The notes beneath the pieces were generated by a model that was not told the DNA's origin, made no database searches, and saw nothing but the letters and a program-made list of their open reading frames with translations. This document shows positions 56,201-64,000 of a stretch of 64,000 nucleotides of DNA, in pieces (positions within the stretch are counted from its first letter, which is position 1; each line of letters starts with the position of its first letter). The translations under genes were made by a program, and so were the position numbers. The stretch comes from Chalciporus piperatus (Eukaryota > Basidiomycota > Agaricomycetes > Boletales > Boletaceae), in the NCBI GenBank assembly GCA_038093975.1, contig JBBPTG010000071.1, positions 62,001 through 126,000 of the forward strand, written 5' to 3'.

Positions 56201-56398
56201 TATCTGATCAGTAGTTCTTGGTGTGAGGCCATTACATTGCTGGGACGTTTGGCGTGATTGGGGAATGGTGCTTGGTGTCTGACAGTTATGACTTGGGCAG
56301 CCGCGTGACTCCCGACCGTTACAGGTGGTTCTGGTAACTGCTGGGACGTTTGGCGTGATTGGGGAATGGTGCTTGGTGAGTACACGACCAACTTGCAT
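53197..56398 (-). pseudogene. KDZ (Kyakuja-Dileera-Zisupton) transposase with CxC2 zinc cluster
   Basis: Multi-exon minus-strand gene from about 56398. The N-terminal exon ends LPRLKLPKPK; then comes a Cys cluster (CKICQGDGVYKCQDC, then FCTACC, then H-P-L-H), the CxC2 domain of KDZ proteins. Next are LELHLGHSESPCP and VHYVNIRFCNC. KDZ core text follows: FRLLDDFIRDNLECGTSASN; MNGNFKAEHLPDKRPDDQVW; SYDINCQYMKQLRQRV; GIWHVHGHQAECFQRYAPNF; GAGRVDGEINKNLW; SPSTRGMSSPHRRELLDFQM. The C-terminus reads YRVHWLRAKAQRDRW and ends at 53197. A TAG at 55897-55899 and several frame breaks make it non-functional as read. Confidence 0.8.
56238..56378. repeat. 40-bp direct repeat in the transposase N-terminal region
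   Basis: An identical 40-bp block occurs at 56238-56277 and 56339-56378 (starting TGCTGGGACGTTTGGCGTG). The offset of 101 bp changes the reading frame of the second copy. Confidence 0.9.
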
Positions 56399-58316
56399 GT
56401 GTAGCGCTGGCCTTGACGCGCGTCCTTAGTGATCGTCTTCAGTTCGACTCGTTGTGAGTCGCGACCAATGTCGCTCGTTGCGTCGTCGTCGTCGTCACTT
56501 TCGCCAACTCCTTTGGCGCCATTTCCACCCCTCTTGTACTCCCCCTGACCGTCAACTTCTCTCGTCTTGCCCCTTGACCTCTCCTGCTCGTCCTCTCGAC
56601 TCCTGGTGTCCTCGACTCGATTTCTCTCTCGGTCGCTTCTCGACACTCCTGGTCGTCCCGTTGGGCTTGCGTTGCGACCGTATGACCGCACGACTCCGTT
56701 CGTGCATCTGTGCGATCGCACCGTGCGTTCGTCACTTTGTCGCCGTTTTTGTCTTCGCGGTCGTTCGTTTGGATGCCGGATGACTCGTGAGGGTCGGGGA
56801 TGAGTGGAGGATGGTGTGGGGATGAGTCTGGTAAGTCGTCGTCGATCATCGTGTTGTACTGACCGTGTTCGTCGACTCGTCGCGTCGATTGCTCGAACGG
56901 CCTCGTTGACCTTGTCTCCCCCTCGATCGACGCATTTCGGCACGTCTCGTCGTTCTCCCGATGTCTCTGCTCGTCTCTGGGCGTTCCCAGGTCCTCCCCA
57001 ACGTCCCCCAAGTGTCCGCAGTTGTTTGCGACGCATCCGGCGCCCTCGATTTCAATGTTCGGTTCCCGGCTCGTTTTCGACGCTGTTTTGCGTTCTCCAA
57101 CGCTCCTGGTCAATGCTCGTGGTCGGTTTCTATTCATCTCGCCTGTTTCGACCTCGATGGCTCGCGACTTGCTCGACTCGACCCCTTGGACCCCAAACTC
57201 GCAGTCTGCATCAATGCAGCTGCTCGATTCCTCGACCTCGACTTTCGACTTCTCGACTCCCACCCTCGCGCTCTCGACACGCTCGATCCCGCTCGTGAAT
57301 TCCTCGACTTTGGCGAACAGCGCTGGTGGCTCGTTCTGTCGCGCATCTTCGCAGCTGGGCGCGTCTTCAACGTCGTTCGACGTATTTCGCTTGTTGGTTG
57401 ATTTTGTCGACTTGTCGGCTCGGTCTGGTGGTTCGACGGGCTTCGCTGGTGAGTGCGAGTTGTCGCCATGTCCGTTTGTGACGTCTCCCGACTCGCTCTC
57501 GTGGTTCTTCGCCTTCCCAACCTCGCCGACTCGATCTCCTGCCCTCTCGACCTTGTCTGGCGGCTTCGGCCATTTACTGGTTTCATTTGGCGTGCACGAT
57601 TCTCGTCGTCATCGTCATCGCCCACGGCCTTCTTCAAGTTCGTCGACTCCGTGAGCTCAATGCTCCATCCGCTCAACCCCACTTTCTCCCCCTCGAGCGT
57701 CGTGCTCTGGGGTTCGTTCAGTGGTGGGTCTCCGTTCGCATTTCCGTTCGCGTTGGCGTCAACTCTCCGCTCTGGTTTCTTCAGCGTACGTGGTCGCGAT
57801 CGATTTGTCGACGCATTCGATGTGCGTTCGACGTTCTTCGTCGTCGCTGACTTCGTGACTCCCTCTCTCGACCTTGTCACAGGTACCTGCTACCTCGTTG
57901 TGGTTCTCGTCCACTCCATGGCCCTCTCCTCGTGATTCTGTTTCGCTCGGCGTCCGTATGGCGTGCACAGTCCTCGACTCGTCATTTGGGGGTTCGTGGG
58001 GTTTCGATTTTCGTGTCGACATGGTTTGGGCTGCTTGCCGGGGTCGCGAGGCTCATGCCGTCAGCCTGTTGGTTCGTGGCAACCGTGCCCGATCCGCTTG
58101 CTGCGACTTCCTGCTCGCCGACTCTCCCGCGTGACTCTTTGCCCTCGCTATCTCTTCCCTGGCCTCTCCGTTTGCATTCGCATTTGCGACGCGTCTCATT
58201 GCTCGGTATGTCGCGTTTTCGTGTTTCTTCCGACCCGTGTCTGACTTGCTCGTGCTCGCGCGACTTCGCGCTAGCTTTCCCGTGTGTGCACGTGTCGTTG
58301 TTAGGTGTTTTCACAG
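56399..58316. other. TCG-rich region with open frames on both strands
   Basis: 1.9 kb unusually rich in TCG/CGA words (CTCGAC, TCGTCG). Long frames exist on both strands. The minus-strand ones encode very hydrophilic Arg/Glu/Ser/Thr-rich text (for example SARLGRRRTTRASRETSQTD and TSDIGRDSQRVELKTI), a composition seen in disordered proteins of transposon-rich mushroom DNA. No domain is recognised. It may be the upstream part of the KDZ element or a separate decayed gene on the minus strand; the bias itself could also create the frames. Confidence 0.3.
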
Positions 58317-59738
58317 TGGTGGTGGGCGAAGCCCACCAACACAGCGTGATGCTTACATAAGCTGTCCTGCAATATGCTGAGACATGGCACACATTCGAGA
58401 ATGTACCACCTCGGGCCGTAGATAGATGCGAAACAGTGTAGGTACATTCATACATAGTATATATACATGGTCTCCAGGCCCGAAAGGCATGAATTGAATG
58501 TGTCATTGAAATATGAGCATATGGGTGGTTTGGAAGAAGGTTAAAGGTCGTGATTGTGACATCCACGACACAGTACTTTAAAAACCGTTGTGAAGGCGTG
58601 GACGAGGGGGTAAAATCCGTCAATTTTTCTCTGTATACCTGGAGTTATTGAGGTGTATTCGGTACAATCTCGAACTCCACCTGGAATACCCCTATACACA
58701 GTGAAGTAGCCCGGATCGGGATTCGGGTAGGGGTTCTTCGTCGATGCATGTACATGATACCCCCAGCGTCTTGTCCTCCTTTAGGTTGGTGAAAGATGCC
58801 TCCAGCCTTTCGCACTTAGCCGCTGGTGCCATGGTGCGTCACCCCTCCTATACACCTCTCAATAAATGTCGATCTACTCCACAACATGAGCAATTATGTC
58901 GCTTACATGACGAGAAAGAGAACACACCGCTTCCTGATGCATCATTGATACACGCACCACCACCGCTTCCTCGGGATCATACAAACGCGCCAAAGTCCTC
59001 GAGGAGCGCTTGTCGAACGCGAATTACACTCTCGCGAGCATGAAACAGGAGCTGGGACATGTCGCGCAGCATCTTGCACGGGCGGAGGCAAGGGTGACGC
59101 GTACGGAGACAAAAGCTCCTGACCATCACAGGCTGCTCCGCAACGAGCAGAAGAAACTGAAGAGGGCGAAGCTGGCAGCAGATAAGTTTTGCGGGAATGT
59201 CGATTGTCACAGACTGATTAGCTCTGCAGGCCATGGTCAGCAAGGCCCTTGAAGACCAACTCGAGCTTCATCGAGGATCGTGCACTGATCCTGACATCCC
59301 TCTGAACTTAATCTCACTTGAAGACGAAATCCTCTCGTTTTGAAGCTCTAATTGCCCCAGTCGAACGGTACGAGGCACATGGAGAAGCTCCAGCAATGTT
59401 ACCAGTGATACCAGTGACACGCATAGTTAAACACATGGTCCCCAGATGCGATGTTGACGATTCTGACGATGAAGATAGTATTTACTATCGAGTAACTTAT
59501 TTCTTGATGTTTTGGACACTCGTTTGCTACAGCGTATAGGCTGCTTAATTGAACTTGAATGTAGTTATTTCTTGTACACGATGTATTTACTCAATACACT
59601 TGTACTCTAGCACGACTGTTTTGGGTGTGGATTGGTGTAAATGGTGTTGTAGTGAGGGTGTGCCGCGTTTTGAGGCGTTTTAGGGGTTTTCGGCTTATAT
59701 AAGCGTCACGCTGTGTTGGTGGGCTTCGCCCACCACCA
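58317..59738. mobile_element. 1.42-kb terminal-inverted-repeat element
   Basis: The left end begins TGGTGGTGGGCGAAGCCCAC; the right end is its inverted copy. The inverted repeats are about 46 bp (58317-58362 and 59693-59738) with only a few mismatches, each ending inward with GCTTACATAAGC or GCTTATATAAGC. TTCACAG flanks both ends (58310-58316 and 59739-59745), a probable target duplication. Inside, at 58744-59252, a plus-strand frame in two registers encodes a basic coiled coil (KRAKVLEERLSNANYTL, then LLRNEQKKLKRAKLAADKF). No transposase core is seen; it is likely a non-autonomous or decayed DNA transposon. Confidence 0.75.
58744..59252 (+). pseudogene. coiled-coil protein fragment inside the TIR element
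   Basis: Text runs from CRSTPQHEQLCRLHDEKENT in one frame into SYKRAKVLEERLSNANYTL in another, so a frame change lies near 58970. The second part is strongly helical and Lys/Arg-rich (MKQELGHVAQHLARAEARVT). It resembles coiled-coil stretches in fungal transposon proteins, but I cannot name the family. Confidence 0.35.
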
Positions 59739-61857
59739 TTCACAGCCTGTGCAGCCTCCCATGTTGTCTCGTTACTCCATTTGTCGTTTACCATTGTCGT
59801 GGTAGTCGTAGTCGTCTCGAATAAACTTCTGAGTGTGTCGTAACACTCATGGGCTGACTCATAAGGAATTGGTGATGGTGGAGGCACTTCACATAGCTAT
59901 TTCAAGCTTGCTCGTCGAATCCAGGCGATGCTGCAGTTTAGATACATCCTTTGATGGTAGTCACAGTATATAGTGTGATACATGTTTCACTGTAGCTATC
60001 ATTTATGGCTTCTGATATATCTCCAGGATGTATCCTGAAATTTTCACATGATGCTTCTTTCCCCTGTGTGCTTCCTGTTCCTGAATTAAATCTCCTATAA
60101 AAGTCCTATAAAATGCGAAAAATAGAACATTGGAGCACAGACACATGCCTAACAATCTTCTGGGCATCAAAGAAACATGTGGAAAGTATACTGACATATA
60201 TCTATGTTCAGCTGGTGCAAGATGTCGAAAATGCGAAAATGTGAGTTACTTGCAGTGCTTAACTCGAACTTAACTACTGGATCTCTATGGTGGCATGATG
60301 AGTCTGACTAAATTCAATAAGAAACAGGATGTCCATTGGTACTGAACATGAAAACATGATACAGATGCACTCTATTGTTATGTATCTACCTACCCTACAA
60401 CTTGAAGTACCCTATGACATATCTACTTGTGGAAGCCATAGTGGTGTTTGTTTCATTTGTTTCACAAAGTCTCCTAAATTTCGGACCTCTTTCCCACGCT
60501 TCTGGTATGTTCAATTCACTTCCCCCTACTTCAGTTCCTCCTGGAAATATTCAGTAAGGCGAGGGGGAATAGATTTACATGTACAAAAGAATCCTGGATA
60601 GTCACCCTGTGCACATATGTCATATGTCATTTTCTATCAACCCATCTTTGAAAAGGTGAAAAAAGCGTCCTGAGAGAGCTCAAAGGACCCTGGAAAGGGC
60701 AAAAGTTGATAGAAACCAAGGGTATAGCATACACAAGGACCTACATACATTGCTAGCCAAGCATAGCCATTGACAAAGCTTCCCAGGGCCAAAAAGGTGG
60801 TCAGGAGGAGAATGTGTCATAGCTTCATCAGGTTTGATTCCAGCTACTCAGGCTTTTTGGTATGTTATGAAATCATACGAATACTCTTTGGGTATGTACT
60901 TTACAAGTCTACATCTATTGTATGTCAAAAAAGCGGTTATGTTTTCGCGTTTCCCCCTATTTTGATCTATGCTTTATATGGCTGTCTAAAACCTTGACTA
61001 AGCGGTGAGAATGGTCTAATATAGTGTATACAGCGTACGACTACACTCAGAACATGTATACAACGAGGGCAAGTAGCTGCTCTCCCCTGCTCTCCCTGTA
61101 CCCAGGGGGATGTGTATATGGCATGTATATCAAAATACATTGTTTTCCTTATATCATAGATGCTCTGCAGTCCAATGAGATGGTGTTATCAAAATAGGGG
61201 TGGAAAACAAAAAACATATCCGCTTTTTTGACATATTTGACGTATGGCCTTGCAAAGCACATGCCCAGGCACGCTTCATATACATCTAGAACATATCAAA
61301 AGCCCAAGGGGCTGGGTGGCAAGCTGACAAAGACACGGCACATTCTCCCCCCTGATCCCCCCTTTTGGCTCTGGCAGGGTTTGCTGCTGTCAGGAATGGT
61401 TCTGTAGGGCTGGGACTTCATGACACACACAAATACAAGTCCTCCCCCCCCCACCCTTCTGGGTCATCAGGAAGTCCCCTGAATGCTTCTGTACGACAAA
61501 TCGGATTAAACAGTGAGAAAACAGGAAACATGCCCACATTTCTGACATATTTAACATGAGGGCCTGGAGGCCACATCCCCAACAAGGGCTCGTATGTATG
61601 TACATCGTGTCAGCAGCCCGGAAGTCCAGGGGGAAAAGCCCCAGGGATGCTACAGCGCACCCCCCCCCCTCGTCCGACCCCCTCGTGGCTCCAGGCAGGC
61701 TCTCCCCGACGGCTGGGGCGTGTCCAGGACGGTCTGGTAAAGTCATCCCAGCCCCCCCTATTGCCCCCCATGTCTCTTCCAGGGTGCTTTCCTTTTTCCG
61801 GGCGGCCGATCCCCCATTGGCCGGCGGCAATAGCGTATAGGTCGACTTGTGCATTAA
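59739..61857. other. non-coding, repeat-like AT-rich DNA
   Basis: 2.1 kb with many stops in all frames. Recurrent words such as GTATGTCAAAAAAGCGG (60917 region) and its inverted form CCGCTTTTTTGACATA (61220 region), and again TTTCTGACATATTTAAC near 61540, suggest old repeats. A C-rich stretch lies at 61655-61765. No gene is supported. Confidence 0.45.
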
Positions 61858-64000
61858 ACATGTGAATGTAAGCTAATCCTAGTCTTATGTGCTATTGCTG
61901 TAGCAAAGCGTAGTCAAAGGGGATACAGATGACTAGCCTTGAGCTAATGGTTGCTAGTGGTCGGAGTTTTGCTGCACTTTTGCTACACTTGGACTACACT
62001 TTGCTAGTGAATTTCGCATTTTTCCTTGTTTCAACTGGAATTGCAGTTGGTTCTTCCCGCTTACATAAGCAAAGTTGTAGATCATTGTCAATCGATCTAT
62101 TTTTGTCCAATAACTGTGAGACAATGTCTTGATTTGGTCGAAATATATTGAAAATAGTTGTTGGCTTGTTTTTGATCAGTTTGAGTATTGCGCATTGAAT
62201 GTTATATGATGTGTGATGTGAAGTAAAGCACCTGATGTGACTAGATTAAACCCTAACACTCAGACTGTGAAAATCCCCAGACTCCCTTCCAAGAAACGAG
62301 AAACGAGAAATGATGATCCCTTCCCTAACCATTTTAACCTCGAGACCAACCTTAACCGGTGTACTGCCAACGCAAGGCTATTTTCATGGAGATTATGTAT
62401 TTGTAGTCTGGAGAAAAAGATTGTCTGGTCAGCTTGATCTACTATGCTTTACTACACTCACTTGACTGATATCTTCATGTCTTTTCTCACTGAAGCTAAT
62501 GTCACGGTTGGTTCTTCCCGCTGATATAGGCAAAGTTGTAGTCCATGTAAAATGAATTATTTTCCGTCCAATAACTGTGAAATAATCTCTTGATTTGGTC
62601 AAGATAACATGAAAATACTCCAGAGTAGTATATGTTGGTGCTGTGTTTTATTTTGGCTATAATTTGCGGTCGATGTTTCCCGCTAATATAAGCAAAGTTG
62701 TGCGTCATGATCATATGGTTTATGTTTGTTAAATGACCGTGAGCATATTCCTTGATTTGGTTGACATGTGCTTGAAATACATTGTGTAACAGTAGCTACA
62801 CTTTGCTAATGAAATGCTTCTTTGATCGGTTGAGATCAAGGTTGCGGTCGGTTTTTCCCGCTTACATAAGCAAAGTTGTAGCTGATGGTCATGTGATTCA
62901 ATCTGGTCTCATGACCATAGAAATATTTCTTGATTTGATTGGCTTGTGCATTAAACTTGTAAGTTCAAGCAAATCCTAGTCAAGTGTAGCGGAGTGTAGG
63001 CAAATGACTAGCGTTGAGCTAATGGTCGCTAGTGACCAGAGTTATGCTACACTTGGCTACACTCAGGCTTTACTAGTGAATTTCGCTGTTTTGTGTGTTT
63101 CAACTCAGATTGCGGTTGGTTTTTCCCGCTTACATAAGCAAAGTTGTGCGTGATGATCATATGGTTTATTTTTGTTAAAGGTGCGTGAGAATATGTCTTG
63201 ATTTGGTTGACGTGCAAGTTAAACTTGTGAATTCAAGCAAATTTCAATCTTGTGTAGCAAAGTGTAGGCAGACAACTACCCTTGAGCTAACGGTTGCTAA
63301 TGGTTGCTAGTGGCCGGAGTTTTCCTACACTTTGCTAATGAAACTCTTCTTTGACTGGTTGAGGCCAAGATTGCGGTCGATTCTTCCCGCTTACATAAGC
63401 AAAGTCGTAGCTGATAGTCACATGACTTGTTCTGGTAAAATGACTGTGGGACAATTCCTTCATTTGGTCGACTTGTGGATTAAACATCTCATGTAGCATT
63501 GGATGGAGCGCTTGACTACACTTTGCTAGTAAATTTCGCAGTTTTTCTTGTTTAGACTTGGATCGTAGTCGTTTCTTCCCGCTTATGTAAGCAAGGTTAT
63601 GCGTCATGATCTTATGGTCTATTTATGTCTGATGATCATGTGAGTAGCTCTTGATTTGATTGAATTAGCTTGAAAATGCTTGTTGCTATTATTTGGCAAG
63701 TTAATGTTCGAGTATTGCGTATTGCATGTGACCTGATGTGTAGATGACATTATTCATGTCTGGCTAGATAAAAAACTAACCCCAAGACTGGAGAAACTCT
63801 CAGACTCAAACAGAGATCATGAACCGAGAACCGAGAAATGATAATCCCTCCCCTAACATTTTTAACCGCGAAACCAAGCTTAACCGGTGGGCTGCCAACG
63901 CAAGGCTATTTCTGTGGAGATTTCATGGTTGTAGTCATGGTGACACTCTGGTGGCAAGTGGTCTACTACACTCTGCTACACATTTGTTGATATATTTGAT
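61858..64000. repeat. satellite-like array with about 1.52-kb higher-order period, continuing past the right edge
   Basis: A diagnostic block (CCCGCTTACATAAGCAAAGTTGTAG and variants) occurs seven times, with its GCTTACATAAGC-like core at 62059, 62520, 62682, 62860, 63128, 63389 and 63581; the spacing is 160-460 bp. Other recurring words are CTTGATTTGGTTGAC, GCTAATGGTCGCTAGTG and CTACACTTTGCTA. A second block (AACCTTAACCGGTG, then GCCAACGCAAGGCTATTT) occurs at about 62350 and 63877, and the 62059 and 63581 cores are 1,522 bp apart, so a higher-order unit of about 1.52 kb repeats at least 1.4 times. No coding potential. Confidence 0.85.

Noticed and set aside
56399..57880. Overlapping long frames on both strands as two antisense genes
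   Set aside because: TCG/CGA-rich composition keeps all frames open; no domain and no splice structure supports two real genes.
61390..61854. 154-codon minus-strand frame near the satellite
   Set aside because: Lies in C/G-run low-complexity DNA with overlapping frames on both strands and no domain; composition artefact.

Overview
The window is genomic DNA of a filamentous basidiomycete, most likely an Agaricomycete. Genes are split by many 50-75 bp GT-AG introns. There is a complete set of ordinary eukaryotic genes (histone H2A.Z, Arp2/3 p16, SWI/SNF BAF60-type subunit, mitochondrial citrate carrier, BAR-SH3 protein), and the transposon types (KDZ elements paired with TET/JBP-like oxygenases, chromodomain Ty3/gypsy elements, Helitrons) are those known from mushroom-forming fungi. 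I cannot name a genus.

Bases 1-19,825 are gene-dense and mostly housekeeping: partial HEM4, a small conserved protein, a CTP1-type carrier, a CsbD-like protein, H2A.Z, a tRNA-Gln with a short intron, an F-box/WD40/UIM protein, an orphan HExxH protein, a Gln/Pro-rich protein, a broken NACHT NTPase, ARPC5, a BAR-SH3 protein, a SNF12/RSC6-like subunit and a WD40 protein.

Bases about 20,300-26,650 are the most interesting part. Two very short two-exon genes (49 and 52 codons) encode signal-peptide proteins with the same intron position and phase, a shared C-A-x-A-L-T core and the same C-terminal Cys-Val-Tyr. They bracket two divergently arranged UstYa/DUF3328-like oxidase genes, a one-helix membrane protein and a seven-helix membrane protein. 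The layout resembles a small UstY-type ribosomal-peptide cluster. This is inference from gene content, and no product is known.

Bases 26,957-36,462 are one giant gene (about 3,100 residues) of the DUF6606/DUF3638/DUF3645 family.

From about 37 kb to the right edge the window is a nest of mobile DNA. In order: a truncated Helitron Rep/helicase gene; a minus-strand LINE carrying two solo LTRs and an AT-rich insert; a chromodomain Ty3/gypsy element with its own solo-LTR insertion in the reverse transcriptase, a good candidate -1 frameshift signal and a third zinc-knuckle reading frame; a KDZ transposase tail-to-tail with a TET/JBP-type oxygenase; a 1.4-kb terminal-inverted-repeat element; and a higher-order satellite array (about 1.52-kb period) running off the right edge. 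Most coding regions there carry stop codons explicable by C-to-T or G-to-A changes, consistent with RIP-like decay.
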